Shown here piece by piece: positions 35,192 through 45,033 of a stretch of DNA of 64,000 nt. The stretch is from Planctomycetota bacterium (GTDB lineage: Bacteria > Planctomycetota > Phycisphaerae > UBA1845). Numbering within the stretch: position 1 is the stretch's first letter; every line of letters begins with the position of its first letter. Under the pieces are notes generated by a model that was not told where the DNA came from, did not search any database, and was given only the letters and a program-made list of their open reading frames with translations. A program made the translations under genes and the position numbers. The stretch spans positions 1-64,000 of the forward strand of contig JACQFE010000051.1 in NCBI GenBank assembly GCA_016200265.1, in the 5' to 3' direction.

Positions 35192-35566
35192 ATGCCCGTA
35201 GGTCACGATCATCGGCGCAAGAAACTTGCGCAGCTGCGTTCAGCCGGAACGGCTCGGCGATATGAATCGGGGGCACTCTTGAGACGGCTTTCCATAAGAT
35301 CCGTCAGTCCTTTTTTCTGTTCTGGCAATTTCATCGTTGCGGCCACCGATTCACACCCGCCGATCCTTGCAAGCGAAGATGACTTACGGTCCAACCTACG
35401 TCGCGCGCTCGGCACTCTGAAAGCGCGCAGTGGTCATTGTCGGGCGACGCGGCTGCGCGATTCTGTTGAATTTTTCGCGCGTTTGAATTCGTACCGGCAA
35501 GGATGGAAGAATGTGCTTCTGTGCTCGGTGGTGCCAATTTTTGGCAGACGCGTCGGATCGCGATGA
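35192..35566 (+). CDS. Small hypothetical protein, doubtful
   Basis: A 124-codon frame starts MPVGHDHRRKKLAQLRSAGT after a GGGGAAAGAG ribosome site and a possible promoter. The protein is Arg/Ser-rich, with one weakly hydrophobic stretch (SVSPFFCSGNFIVAAT). No domain is recognised, and codon character is poorer than in neighbours. It could be a real leader-region protein or a chance frame ahead of the secreted-protein cluster. Confidence 0.3.
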   Translation: MPVGHDHRRKKLAQLRSAGTARRYESGALLRRLSIRSVSPFFCSGNFIVAATDSHPPILASEDDLRSNLRRALGTLKARSGHCRATRLRDSVEFFARLNSYRQGWKNVLLCSVVPIFGRRVGSR

Positions 35567-35763
35567 TGATGATTGCTTATCGCCTGGTGAGATTCGACGC
35601 GATAATTGCGCACTTTTGAAATTCTTGACGCGTTGTTGCGCGATCTCGTCGTCGCCGAGGCACTCAAGCAACGCATTATTTGATGATTGATGGAGCATTC
35701 GAATCCGCACAGGATTGCCGGGGTCAGCAATGTTCCACCTGGATTGATCGGAAACTGACTGGC

Positions 35764-35779
35764 ATGCAAAAAATTGCAT
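35764..35779. promoter_or_regulatory. Palindrome ATGCAA-aaaa-TTGCAT upstream of 35851 gene
   Basis: A 6-base perfect inverted repeat with a 4-base A spacer lies 72 bases before the start of the large secreted protein. Its size suits a dimeric repressor or activator site; it is not followed by a U-tract that would indicate termination. Confidence 0.3.
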
Positions 35780-35850
35780 CGTAGGGTTTCCGACCGAAGC
35801 GCATACATGCCACGCGGAATCATAAGCCAAGAGGATAGGAGCGTCACCTT

Positions 35851-38733
35851 ATGTGCATAAGGAGAAGTATTCTGGCCGTCCTGTCGGCTTTGCTTGCCTT
35901 TCAAAACACGTTGCGCGCTTCGGATCGTCCTGTTCTTCCCCCAGGTGTCCAGACCTCCGTGACGTCGCACGCGTTGGCCGCACGGCCGTCAGCACAACTG
36001 TCGTCGGCCCATCCGGCTGAATGGCAAGCGCCCGTTGGAATGTCACGGATGGCGAACAGCTCGAAGGGTTCAATGGCCGCCGCCGACTTCACTATGCAAA
36101 GCGCAGCCGATCACACCATCACATTGCAATGCCCGAACGGGGGATGGAACGTGCCGGGCAGTGTCATCGACTGCAGCGCGACGTACAATGATATCACGGC
36201 CCCGATTGCGTTGGGACTCCTCCACGCCAACGTGTACACCGGCGACCCGGACCAATTGGCAGCCGCGGTTTCCGGTGGAAATTACGATCTGACATTCGTG
36301 TTTGGGAACGGCGAGGCTCGATTCGGCGTTTTTGCGCCATACTTCCTCTGGAAACTTTCAGCAGCGTCGGGGGACCTCGCCTACAGTCATCACGCAGCGT
36401 CCAAGTTCTTTGATGAATTGATGGCAGGAACCTACGGTCCGAGCGACCTAGACACGGCAGGATGGATTGCTGGTGTGCAGGCAGCTCATGGAGGCGACCA
36501 GATCAATCTTCGCCCGTGGGATTTTCATACCCTCGTTGCGACGGCTTCGGCAATCGGAAATACCGGGCAGGGCGCGGCGTTCCGGCGGGCCTTGCTCGAC
36601 GGGCTAGACACGCTTGACAACACCGATGCGCAAAACGTGAGTCACGATCTGATCGGATTGGCCGGCGGCATTCGTGGGCTTGCCTTGAGCGGTACGATCT
36701 CCTTCGCCGCGATCAATAGCCCAAAGTTCGCGCCGATCAACGGCGTTACAGCTCTCTGCGATCTCGCCGACGTACTCGCCAGCGATCAGAACGCCGATGG
36801 TTCCTGGTACCGCGCCTCCACCATTCCGATTCCGGGATTGACCGATAAAGACACGCAGACAACCGCATACGCTGTGATGGCTTTGGCCGAAGCGGAAGGT
36901 CGGGGGTGCTGTGGTTTGGCGGAACACATCGCGAACGGACGCGCCTGGCTTCGCACCATGCAATTGACAAATGGGTCTTTCGCTACCTATCCGACAGCTG
37001 GAAATTCGAATGTCGAAATCGATGGTGAGACGCTGAACGCCCTGATCCCCTCATTGTGCGCAGGCGATGTGCTGGAATTCCGCCTGCCGACAGGTTCGAA
37101 CTGTGTGAAGACCGGTGACACGGTGATCGTGGATCTTTGGCAGCGGGCGCTCAATCAGCCAATTGGCGGCTTTCAGGCATTTTCTCTGTTTGACACGTCT
37201 GCCCTGACTTTCGCGAGCGGAACCTATACGGCATCACCGTATGGATTTCCGGTGATCACGCCCATCGCCGCCTCAGGAGGCAACATTGACATGGCCGCAG
37301 ACGTCTACACCCTGGGAGGACAATTACCGACAAGCAATGATGCGAAACTTTTGACACTGTCCTTTACAGCAGGGGCGACGGAAGGCCCCACGGTGGTCAG
37401 TTTTCGCCCCCACGATCCGCCAAGCCGGTTCACCGATGGCGGAGGAGCTGAGGTCCTGCCTTGCCTGATAGAGTCGCCAACCATCGTGATCGACAACACG
37501 AATCCGGTCATTGCGTGCCCATCCAACGTGACCGTCGAATGTTCCGCGTCCCCACTGCCAAGCAACACAGGCTCAGCATCGACGACTGACAATCTCGATT
37601 GTAGCCCGGTTGTCACCTTCACTGATTCAGTCGCCGGGGGCAGTTGTGCGCAGTCAAGCGTGATCACGCGTACATGGAAGGCGGCGGATGCCTGCGGCAA
37701 TTTTTCTACTTGTGATCAGGTCATTACCGTAGTGGATACGACGGCCCCAGTTCTTTCGGCGTGCCCGGCGAACATCACGGTGCCGGCCGACGCCGGAGGT
37801 TGCACGGCAATTGTTTCCTTTCCTCCGCCGACCGCGGTTGACCCGTGCGATCCGTCGCCGTCTGTCGTGTGTTCGCCACCAAGCGGTTCGACATTTGCAC
37901 CCGGCACAACGCTGGTCACCTGCACGGCCCATGACGGCTGCCTGAACTCGTCGCCAATCTGCAGCTTTTCGATCACGGTCACGGCAGTCAATATAGTCGA
38001 TGTCTCCGTGCAGCTGCAGCCGACGGTCCTAGCAGGCCCATTCACTCATTGCGTCAGTTTTGAGTTGTGGGATTGCCAGGGATCTACGCCAGCAGCCTCG
38101 CTGGACAAAGTCGTGACATTCCAAGACGGTTTGGCATCTGAAACGCTGAGCATCGCGTGCGGCAATTACCACTGCATGACGGCACGCGACAAGCGTCACA
38201 CCCTGCAACGCAAAGACGGGACATTGGGCATCGTTGGGTCCCATTATTCGGCCGACTTCACCGGGGACCCGGCCAGCGGAGGTAACTGGCTGATTGGTGG
38301 TAATCTCAACGGTGATGGTTTCATCGACATCTTGGATTTCGGTTTGTTTTCGTCGCATTATCTGCAACACTTCGCCTCGGAAAACACGACGTGCTCGAAT
38401 TCGGCCCCACACGCTGACATCAATGGCGATGGAATTGTGAATCTTGCAGAATTTAGTTTCATTGGAGTCAACTTTCTCAAGGGAGACGATGCAAATTGCT
38501 GTGGGGCTGCCGCAGTGGCGGCACAGAAAGACCCGGTGGCCCGAATCTCTGTGCTCGAACTCGCCGCCAGGGGGTTGGGCGATCTGTCCGTGGGTGATCT
38601 GAATGGCGACGGTTGGCTGGATGAGGCCGACATTGCGGCATTCGCGTCGGGCGTGCGGCCGCAGGCGCGGCTCCCTGTCGGCGATGGTGACAAAGGCAAG
38701 CATATTCGGTCGAATCGCGAATTCGGGCGTTGA
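35851..38733 (+). CDS. Secreted toroid-HYR-dockerin multidomain protein
   Basis: This 960-residue exported protein has a good AGGAGCG site and signal peptide (RRSILAVLSALLAFQNTLRA). Residues about 90-400 are repeated helix pairs with QNADGSWY and QLTNGSFATYP, a terpene-cyclase-like alpha/alpha toroid. Residues about 405-540 are a cohesin-like beta domain. Residues about 549-633 and 634-715 are two HYR-type Ig-like domains (PVIACPSNVTVECSASPLPS; VLSACPANITVPADAGGCTA). The C-terminus has dockerin-type EF-hand loops NLNGDGFIDILDF (~817), DINGDGIVNLAEF (~855) and DLNGDGWLDEADI (~913), likely calcium-binding. No catalytic site is evident. It opens a + strand cluster of three secreted proteins. Confidence 0.85.
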   Translation: MCIRRSILAVLSALLAFQNTLRASDRPVLPPGVQTSVTSHALAARPSAQLSSAHPAEWQAPVGMSRMANSSKGSMAAADFTMQSAADHTITLQCPNGGWNVPGSVIDCSATYNDITAPIALGLLHANVYTGDPDQLAAAVSGGNYDLTFVFGNGEARFGVFAPYFLWKLSAASGDLAYSHHAASKFFDELMAGTYGPSDLDTAGWIAGVQAAHGGDQINLRPWDFHTLVATASAIGNTGQGAAFRRALLDGLDTLDNTDAQNVSHDLIGLAGGIRGLALSGTISFAAINSPKFAPINGVTALCDLADVLASDQNADGSWYRASTIPIPGLTDKDTQTTAYAVMALAEAEGRGCCGLAEHIANGRAWLRTMQLTNGSFATYPTAGNSNVEIDGETLNALIPSLCAGDVLEFRLPTGSNCVKTGDTVIVDLWQRALNQPIGGFQAFSLFDTSALTFASGTYTASPYGFPVITPIAASGGNIDMAADVYTLGGQLPTSNDAKLLTLSFTAGATEGPTVVSFRPHDPPSRFTDGGGAEVLPCLIESPTIVIDNTNPVIACPSNVTVECSASPLPSNTGSASTTDNLDCSPVVTFTDSVAGGSCAQSSVITRTWKAADACGNFSTCDQVITVVDTTAPVLSACPANITVPADAGGCTAIVSFPPPTAVDPCDPSPSVVCSPPSGSTFAPGTTLVTCTAHDGCLNSSPICSFSITVTAVNIVDVSVQLQPTVLAGPFTHCVSFELWDCQGSTPAASLDKVVTFQDGLASETLSIACGNYHCMTARDKRHTLQRKDGTLGIVGSHYSADFTGDPASGGNWLIGGNLNGDGFIDILDFGLFSSHYLQHFASENTTCSNSAPHADINGDGIVNLAEFSFIGVNFLKGDDANCCGAAAVAAQKDPVARISVLELAARGLGDLSVGDLNGDGWLDEADIAAFASGVRPQARLPVGDGDKGKHIRSNREFGR

Positions 38734-38928
38734 GCGAGTCCTCGCAGATTTGATTGTGACCGACGAATGTCTGTGAATGGCGAACGGATCGAGACAGTAC
38801 AAAGTTAGAAGAGACGGAATTGAAGCTGTGATAGTTTTCATGGACGGAGATTCAGGCGAACTGGACGACGCGGGCCAATTGGCCGCGTGCCGCGAAGCTC
38901 AAACGCCTAGTTTGGGGAAGGATTGAGT

Positions 38929-39666
38929 ATGTTCATTCAGGCCAGATCAGTGGCCGTAATTGCTTTTGTTATCCTGGTCTTCACATGGGCTCCCCATTCA
39001 AGTCGAGGCGCTGTGGATCTTGAATTTCGGCCTAGCATCCAAACAGCCAATCCCGGCGACATCATCGAAATCAAGTTATACGCCGTGTCTACAGGCGCAT
39101 CGCAGGCCATGAGCGCAATCGAAGCCATTGTTGCTTGGGATCCGGCCGCGTTGGAGCTTTTGGGGCTTAACAACAATGGCCCTTACACGTGGTTGTCTTC
39201 AGGGTTTCCAAACGACTCTCCCCAGGATGGGCTGAATAATCCCTTTACAGGACTGCCTGCAAATGATGGGATCGCGTGGTACAACGCGCTGAGCCGATTT
39301 CCGCCGTCTCCCCCAGCGACAGCTACGCCCTCAGGACTCCTCGTGACATCGTTTCGCTTCAAGATTCTGAATGCCGGGACGACTGGGGTGAGCATGCCAT
39401 CTTTATACGGACAATTTACGCAGACCGAAGTTTGGGACGGCGTGATCCCGGGGCTCGTCGTTACAAGAAGAATCGGCGGATCATCAATTATCCTAAGCGA
39501 TAACTCAATTCCGTCCGTGTCCTTTGGGGGAATCTTTGTCATGGGCCTGGTAATCGTTGTAATGGGTGGTTGGGTTCTTCGCCTCCGCCGAATCCCAAGC
39601 GATTCGCTTCGCTCGGGATCCCATGGTTGGGCCGGTATCACAATAAATGGTGGAAGGGTGCGATGA
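38929..39666 (+). CDS. Cohesin-like surface protein with IPTL-like C-terminal signal
   Basis: This protein, about 245 residues long, starts at the ATG with GGAAGGA (MFIQARSVAVIAFVILVFTW) and has a signal peptide. Residues about 28-185 resemble a cohesin domain (AVDLEFRPSIQTANPGDIIE, VAWDPAALELLGL, LLVTSFRFKILNAG). The C-terminus reads IPSVSFGGIFVMGLVIVVMG then GWVLRLRR, close in layout to IPTL-CTERM/PEP-CTERM-type signals (short motif, helix, basic cluster), but followed by an extra ~25-residue hydrophilic tail. Its stop overlaps the start of the next gene (ATGA), so the two are coupled. Confidence 0.8.
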   Translation: MFIQARSVAVIAFVILVFTWAPHSSRGAVDLEFRPSIQTANPGDIIEIKLYAVSTGASQAMSAIEAIVAWDPAALELLGLNNNGPYTWLSSGFPNDSPQDGLNNPFTGLPANDGIAWYNALSRFPPSPPATATPSGLLVTSFRFKILNAGTTGVSMPSLYGQFTQTEVWDGVIPGLVVTRRIGGSSIILSDNSIPSVSFGGIFVMGLVIVVMGGWVLRLRRIPSDSLRSGSHGWAGITINGGRVR

Positions 39667-42182
39667 TCAGCATGAGACGTTGGGGATTATATGGAGGTGC
39701 TCTACTGTTGGTGGCGGCTTGGGCAGATCTCCCATCCAAGGCCGCAGATCTCACACTCACCACAGTTCAGCCCTGTTACGGGTCTGCGGGAACCACGTTG
39801 TCCGTCAATATTCGCCTGACAAATGCCGGCTTGTCGGTGATCGGCGGCCAGTTTTTCCTGCGCTATGATCAGAGTGTTCTGCAATTCCACGACATTGCGC
39901 CGGGCGAAGCGCCGTTCGTGAATGAGATTTATGAGATCGTGCCCGGCGATGGCGGACCGGGGACAATCGACTACGCAATAGGCACGGTACCCGGCGGCCT
40001 TGGTACATCGTTAGATTCAACCATGGCTGTCATCCATTTCACGGCGCTCACTGAGTTCTGTGGCTTGTCGGGATTTGTCTCGTTCCGGCAGCACAATCCT
40101 CCGACGCGGTTGAGCGACGACACAGGAGGAGACGTCTCCGTCACTGTGGCTAATTTGGTATGTCCGGGAGAAACCTGTGACGACGGCAATGCATGCACCG
40201 CTAACGACGTGTGTTCAAATGGAAAATGCGGCGGCGTGCCCGTGGACTGCAGCGACAACAATATCTGCACGAATGATCTCTGCAATCCCACGACGGGTTG
40301 TTACCACGTCAACAACACCATATCGTGCGATGATGGGAACATCTGCACAACAAACGATGCTTGTACCGGCGGAACCTGCGCGGGGACGACCATGAATTGT
40401 GACGATGACAATCCCTGCACCGACGATTTCTGCAATCCGGAAACCGAATGCGGCTGCTATCACGTCAACAACACCAGACCTTGCGACGACGGGAACATCT
40501 GCACGACAAGCGACATTTGTTCCGGCGGCATCTGCGTGGGAGGCCCGCTGTTGGGATGCAACCTCGGCACGGTGTGCACTACCGGCACTTGTCGTCCGGA
40601 CACCGGTTGCACGTATGCCTACAACAGCGTCACGTGCGACGATGGTAACGCTTGCACCGCTTACGACGTTTGTTCAAACGGCATTTGCAGCGGCGTGCCT
40701 GTGGACTGTGACGACAACAACGCTTGCACGGACGATTTATGCAATCCATTAACAGGTTGTTATCACGTCAACAACACCGCTCGTTGCAACGACCATCACA
40801 GTTGCAAGATCAACGATGTGTGCACTGGGGGCGTCTGCAGTGGAGTATCATCCAGCCCGACTTGCGTGGAATGCATAGCCGATGGCCAGTGTAATGATGG
40901 CAATAATTGCACAACCGATACTTGCTTTCACGGAATTTGCTTTTACACACCCAACTCCAATTCCTGCGACGACGGCAATGCGTGCACAACGAACGACACT
41001 TGCGCAAGCGGCGTGTGCATTGGCGGTGCGGCCCTCGATTGCGACGACGGCAGCATTTGCACTGATGATTCGTGTAATCCGTCCAGCGGATGTGTCCACG
41101 TCGTTAACTCGGATCCCTGTGATTCCGGAAATGCATGCACGACCTACGACACATGTTTCGGCGGAGTCTGCCTCGGCGGTCCGCCGATCAATTGCGATGA
41201 CGGCAACGCCTGTACGGACGACTTTTGCAACCCGGCCAGCGGTTGCCTGCATATCAACAATTCAGCGCCGTGCAATGACGGATGCGAGTGTACAACGAAC
41301 GATGTGTGTTCGGGCGGGCTTTGTGTCGGCGGACCCCCACCCGATTGTGACGACGGCAACCCTTGTACCGATGATTCATGCGACGTGACGTTGGGTTGCT
41401 ACCACATCTTTAACACCAACCCGTGTGACGATGGAAACGATTGCACCAACAACGATATTTGCACTTTCGGAGCGTGCCGTGGAACGTTGTTTTGCGGTCT
41501 GTCTACGCCGTTTCCGGACCCCAACGGCCCTGACAAAGTACGTTATCTATCGTTCCAGATTCAGGGCTCGCAGTCCGGTCCGAGCGAAACTGCACTCCAA
41601 GTCAAGTTGGTCAGCCTAATGCATCCAAATCCGCTGGGCCTGTCGCAATTCCCGCCCCCAGACTTTATCGCCTTAGAGGGTCAAGTGCGATACGTCGGTG
41701 TTCCCCTAGATTGCACAGAGACTGAGGTTTTGCCTGCAACTTTCAAGTGCGCGCCACTGCAATGTACTCCACATTACATGGACTGGGGCGATGCGCTCGG
41801 TGGACGATCATTGCACGTGACCAGCCAGGAAGTAGTTCCGAGTTCAACTTATGAAGTTCGCCAACTCGCTGCAAGCTGTCAGGGCGACGAAGGGACATGT
41901 ACGGCGATCTCCGACCCGCTGACGATTCACACGCAACGTTGGGGTGATGTCGCAGCGCCGTTCCAGGCGCCGTTTCCGGCTCCGCTTACGCAGCCAAACA
42001 TCACAGACGTGGCCGCGTGCGTGGACAAGTTTAAGGCCGTTCCGGCGGCCATTATCGTGGCTCGCGCCGACGTTAATCCGGCAGTTCCCAACGGCCGCGT
42101 TGATATTGCCGACGTTGCGAACATCGTGGATGCATTTAAGAACCTCGCGTATCCGTTTCCTGGCCCGACGGCGTGTCCGTAG
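39663..42182 (+). CDS. Cohesin-like / Cys-rich repeat / dockerin protein
   Basis: This 839-residue secreted protein starts MISMRRWGLYGGALLLVAAW at the ATGA overlap with the preceding gene. Residues about 28-165 are a cohesin-like domain. Residues about 166-611 are roughly nine repeats with the pattern C-D-D-G-N-x-C-T-x(2)-D-x-C...G-x-C...C-D-D-x-N-x-C-T-D-D-x-C-N-P-x(2)-G-C-x-H; they resemble Cys/Asp-rich repeats of myxobacterial and planctomycete surface proteins. A beta domain follows, then DVNPAVPNGRVDIADVANIV near the end, a dockerin-like loop in which only one good calcium loop is visible. Function is probably structural or adhesive. Confidence 0.82.
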   Translation: MISMRRWGLYGGALLLVAAWADLPSKAADLTLTTVQPCYGSAGTTLSVNIRLTNAGLSVIGGQFFLRYDQSVLQFHDIAPGEAPFVNEIYEIVPGDGGPGTIDYAIGTVPGGLGTSLDSTMAVIHFTALTEFCGLSGFVSFRQHNPPTRLSDDTGGDVSVTVANLVCPGETCDDGNACTANDVCSNGKCGGVPVDCSDNNICTNDLCNPTTGCYHVNNTISCDDGNICTTNDACTGGTCAGTTMNCDDDNPCTDDFCNPETECGCYHVNNTRPCDDGNICTTSDICSGGICVGGPLLGCNLGTVCTTGTCRPDTGCTYAYNSVTCDDGNACTAYDVCSNGICSGVPVDCDDNNACTDDLCNPLTGCYHVNNTARCNDHHSCKINDVCTGGVCSGVSSSPTCVECIADGQCNDGNNCTTDTCFHGICFYTPNSNSCDDGNACTTNDTCASGVCIGGAALDCDDGSICTDDSCNPSSGCVHVVNSDPCDSGNACTTYDTCFGGVCLGGPPINCDDGNACTDDFCNPASGCLHINNSAPCNDGCECTTNDVCSGGLCVGGPPPDCDDGNPCTDDSCDVTLGCYHIFNTNPCDDGNDCTNNDICTFGACRGTLFCGLSTPFPDPNGPDKVRYLSFQIQGSQSGPSETALQVKLVSLMHPNPLGLSQFPPPDFIALEGQVRYVGVPLDCTETEVLPATFKCAPLQCTPHYMDWGDALGGRSLHVTSQEVVPSSTYEVRQLAASCQGDEGTCTAISDPLTIHTQRWGDVAAPFQAPFPAPLTQPNITDVAACVDKFKAVPAAIIVARADVNPAVPNGRVDIADVANIVDAFKNLAYPFPGPTACP
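40162..41497 (+). repeat. Tandem Cys/Asp-rich coding repeats
   Basis: About nine imperfect tandem units of roughly 130-150 bases encode the CDDGNxCT...CDDxNxCTDDxCNP units. DNA identity between units is moderate, so these are protein-level repeats rather than a recent satellite. Confidence 0.8.
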
Positions 42183-42348
42183 TTTCGATTCGAATCCAAT
42201 TGGGCAGGAAATTCCTACCGCCATTCTGAATGGGTCTGATGGTGCCATCGTTTTTGCATCGACATTGACAATGGATCAGCAATGTGCGGTGATGTCGAAT
42301 GCAGATTCATAAACATGCCGTCGAGCCGCAATAGACGACGCCCAGATT

Positions 42349-42427
42349 CAGCATCATAGCACCCATCGTTACGTTCGCCTGAGGGAATGGAACATCGAAA
42401 GAGTCTCTGCTGCGCGCGAGACACTCG
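42349..42427. repeat. Two-hairpin 79-base element, copy 2
   Basis: GTTACGTTC/GAATGGAAC forms a weakened version of hairpin 1 of copy 1 (two non-Watson-Crick positions). GTCTC/GAGAC is retained. It lies in the 307-base convergent gap 42183-42489, which otherwise shows no gene. Confidence 0.7.
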
Positions 42428-42489
42428 ATTTGAAGAACGCGTCGTTCCCGTTAGTTGACGGGTGTTAGCGGAATTGAATGACGCAGCAG

Positions 42490-45033
42490 CTACGGGTAAA
42501 CGTCGGTTTGCCGTGTCGTGAGTTCCGAACGCCATCGACCAGCAGTTTCCAATTGATTACAGGATTCATAGAGATCAATGATTCGCTGCAATGCCTCCTG
42601 TTTGTATTTTCGTGGGAGTTGCGGCTGGCTCTTGAGTCCCTCATAGCCGTGGATCAAATAGGGTTCCGCCTCGGCGAATTTTCCTTCTCCGGCCAACGCG
42701 GCACCCAGCACGCTCATCGTAGCAAATCGACGCCAGTGGCCTTCAGGCAGTACAGATTCACGAATCAGGAGTGATTCTCGTAACAAAGGCTCTGCTTCCG
42801 CAAATGACTTTTGCGCCAGCAGGACCAATCCGAGTCCCGCGGTCGCATTTCCAATGTCGATATGTCCTTCCGGCAGGGTCCTACGCCAGATCGCCAGTGC
42901 TTCGCGGTACAGCGTTTCTGCACCCTCGTAATTTCCATTGTCGTACAAAAAAAACGCCAGATTGTTCAGGCTTTGCGCGACTTGAGGGTGTTCCGCTTTC
43001 AACACTTTGCGCCGCATCGCCAAAGCTTCACGCAGCAGGGACTCGGCCTCCATCGTCTTTCTGCGCTGTGTAAGGAGATTCGCCAAATTGTTCAAACTGT
43101 CGGCCACAATGGGATGTGGGTCGCCGAGCAGCTTTCGCCTCATGGCCAACGCCTCGCGAAAGAGCGGCTCCGCGCCGACCGCATCGCCCTTGTCTTGCAG
43201 CAGAAGCGCCAGGCTGTTGATGCTTTGGGCAACGTCAAGATGCTCGGCGGGAAGGAGTTCACGACGCATGATCAGTGCATTTCGATAGAACGGCTCGGCC
43301 TCGGCCAACTTCTGTTGACTGCGTAATGCTGCGCCCAGACTTTGCATCGTGGAGGCCACATCCGCGTGTTTCGGACCATGCAGACGAGTCTGCATTTCCA
43401 ACGCATCACGGAGGATTGATTCCTCTTCGGCATGGCGGCCTTGAGCGCTGTATACGTAGGCCAAATTGGTCAGGCTGACTGCGACATCTTCACAGGCGTC
43501 ACTGCAGAGCCGCCTTCGAATATCCAGGGCTGCACGAAGTTGCGGCTCGGCCTCGTCATAATGTCCAAGCCCGAGATATGTCGTGCCGATCGTTGTGCGT
43601 AAATCAGCTTCAATTGCGGGCTGATCTTTGAGCGTCCCGGATTCGATTTTCACGGCGGCCTCATCGAGGGCCTGGCGGATGGTGATTTCGCGGCCGAGCG
43701 ACTTCGCGGGATCAACCGAGGAGAGCATTTCCTGAAGGAAGTTGTTCACAGCCATGGCCTTTGCGGCCGATCGCTGCGATTCGTCAGAACGCTGGATTGC
43801 GACTCGCTGTGCTTCTCTGGTTTTGAGAAGCGATGCAGTGATGCCAATGACGGCAATTACCAATGTAATGAAGACGGCCGCGACTCCTCCGACGATTGCC
43901 TTATTGCGTTTCGCGAACTTACGAATGTGATAGGTGGCGCTCGCCGGTCTAGCGGTAATCGGCTCGTCCCGTAGATAGAGCCGAATGTCTTCGCCCAATC
44001 CCACGGCGGACTGGTAGCGGTGCTCTTTCTCCTTGGTTAACGCCTTGGCGACAATCGTCTCGACATCTCCACGAAGCACCGGATCAATTGCGCCCAGAAG
44101 CGGCGGTTCCATTTCGCGAATCATGCGACCCGCCTCGGGAATCGAATGCTCAGCAAGGTCATAGGGTCTTCTTGAAGCAAGAAGCTCGTAAAGAATCACT
44201 CCCAATGTGTACACGTCGGATCGTACGTCCAGTTCATCCGGGCGACCTGCAATCTGTTCCGGACTCATGTAAGACAACGTGCCCATGAGCTGGCCAGCCT
44301 CCGTGTGCATGGTCACAAGTTTGAGATCAGAATGAACGGCGCGGGCGACGCCAAAATCCAGAATCTTTGGATGGGGCTTCTCCGCGTGCGATTCCTCCAC
44401 GAGTATATTGGCCGGCTTCAAATCACGATGAATGACCCCTTTTTGATGCGCGTGATGAACCGCATCACAGATGTCGGCGAAGAGTTCCAGCCGCTGTCGA
44501 ATCGAAAGGCGATGATGCGCGACAAATTCAAGCAGCGCCCGCCCTTGGATATATTCCATGGCAAAATATGGCACTGGACCGGCGCCATCGTCATACATTC
44601 CCGCCTCATAAATTTGGGCAATGCCGGGATGTTTGAGCTGACCCAGGATTTGCACTTCGTATTCAAACCGTCGAACGATTGAATCGGACACCATCGCGAA
44701 TCGAACGACCTTTAATGCAACTTTGCGGCGCGGATGTTCCTGTTCGGCCTCGAATACGGAACCCATCCCCCCTTCGCCGATTTTGCGAAGCAGACGGAAT
44801 CCTCTAATCCGCTGAGGCATTCGTGATTCGACTTTCGGCTGCGTAGATTCTTGCAAGAAGCGGCCATGAACGTGCTCGTCTGAATGCAAGAGCTTCTCGA
44901 CTTGATCCCGCAACAACAAGTCAGCGGCACAGCTTTCGTTGAGGTACCGTTCACGGCTGTCGCCGGAGAGTGCGCAGGCCTCGTCGAAAATCCTCTTAAT
45001 AAGCTGGGCGCGATCGTCGGAGATAGGATTCAC
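42490..45033 (-). CDS. Transmembrane Ser/Thr protein kinase with TPRs
   Basis: This 847-residue PknB-type kinase uses a GTG start at 45033, overlapping the sigma-factor stop (GTGA). After a ~70-residue helical head come the Gly loop IGEGGMGSV (85-93), Lys108 (VALKVV), HRDLKPANI (202-210), DFG (226-228) and SPEQ (257-260). A membrane helix spans about 379-402 (AIVGGVAAVFITLVIAVIGI). The outside part (about 465-830) is a series of kinesin-light-chain-like TPRs (AEPLFREALAMRRKLLG and close variants, about 42-residue period). Together with the ECF factor this forms a signalling pair common in planctomycetes; the phosphorylation target is unknown. Confidence 0.93.
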   Translation of the reverse strand: MNPISDDRAQLIKRIFDEACALSGDSRERYLNESCAADLLLRDQVEKLLHSDEHVHGRFLQESTQPKVESRMPQRIRGFRLLRKIGEGGMGSVFEAEQEHPRRKVALKVVRFAMVSDSIVRRFEYEVQILGQLKHPGIAQIYEAGMYDDGAGPVPYFAMEYIQGRALLEFVAHHRLSIRQRLELFADICDAVHHAHQKGVIHRDLKPANILVEESHAEKPHPKILDFGVARAVHSDLKLVTMHTEAGQLMGTLSYMSPEQIAGRPDELDVRSDVYTLGVILYELLASRRPYDLAEHSIPEAGRMIREMEPPLLGAIDPVLRGDVETIVAKALTKEKEHRYQSAVGLGEDIRLYLRDEPITARPASATYHIRKFAKRNKAIVGGVAAVFITLVIAVIGITASLLKTREAQRVAIQRSDESQRSAAKAMAVNNFLQEMLSSVDPAKSLGREITIRQALDEAAVKIESGTLKDQPAIEADLRTTIGTTYLGLGHYDEAEPQLRAALDIRRRLCSDACEDVAVSLTNLAYVYSAQGRHAEEESILRDALEMQTRLHGPKHADVASTMQSLGAALRSQQKLAEAEPFYRNALIMRRELLPAEHLDVAQSINSLALLLQDKGDAVGAEPLFREALAMRRKLLGDPHPIVADSLNNLANLLTQRRKTMEAESLLREALAMRRKVLKAEHPQVAQSLNNLAFFLYDNGNYEGAETLYREALAIWRRTLPEGHIDIGNATAGLGLVLLAQKSFAEAEPLLRESLLIRESVLPEGHWRRFATMSVLGAALAGEGKFAEAEPYLIHGYEGLKSQPQLPRKYKQEALQRIIDLYESCNQLETAGRWRSELTTRQTDVYP

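Noticed and set aside
38029-38841. Minus-strand frame of 270 codons opposite the dockerin protein
   Set aside because: Lies across the dockerin region of the real gene; no start signal or domain.
40162-41497. CRISPR-like periodicity
   Set aside because: The repeats are coding Cys/Asp units of varied sequence and length, without identical short repeats and unique spacers.
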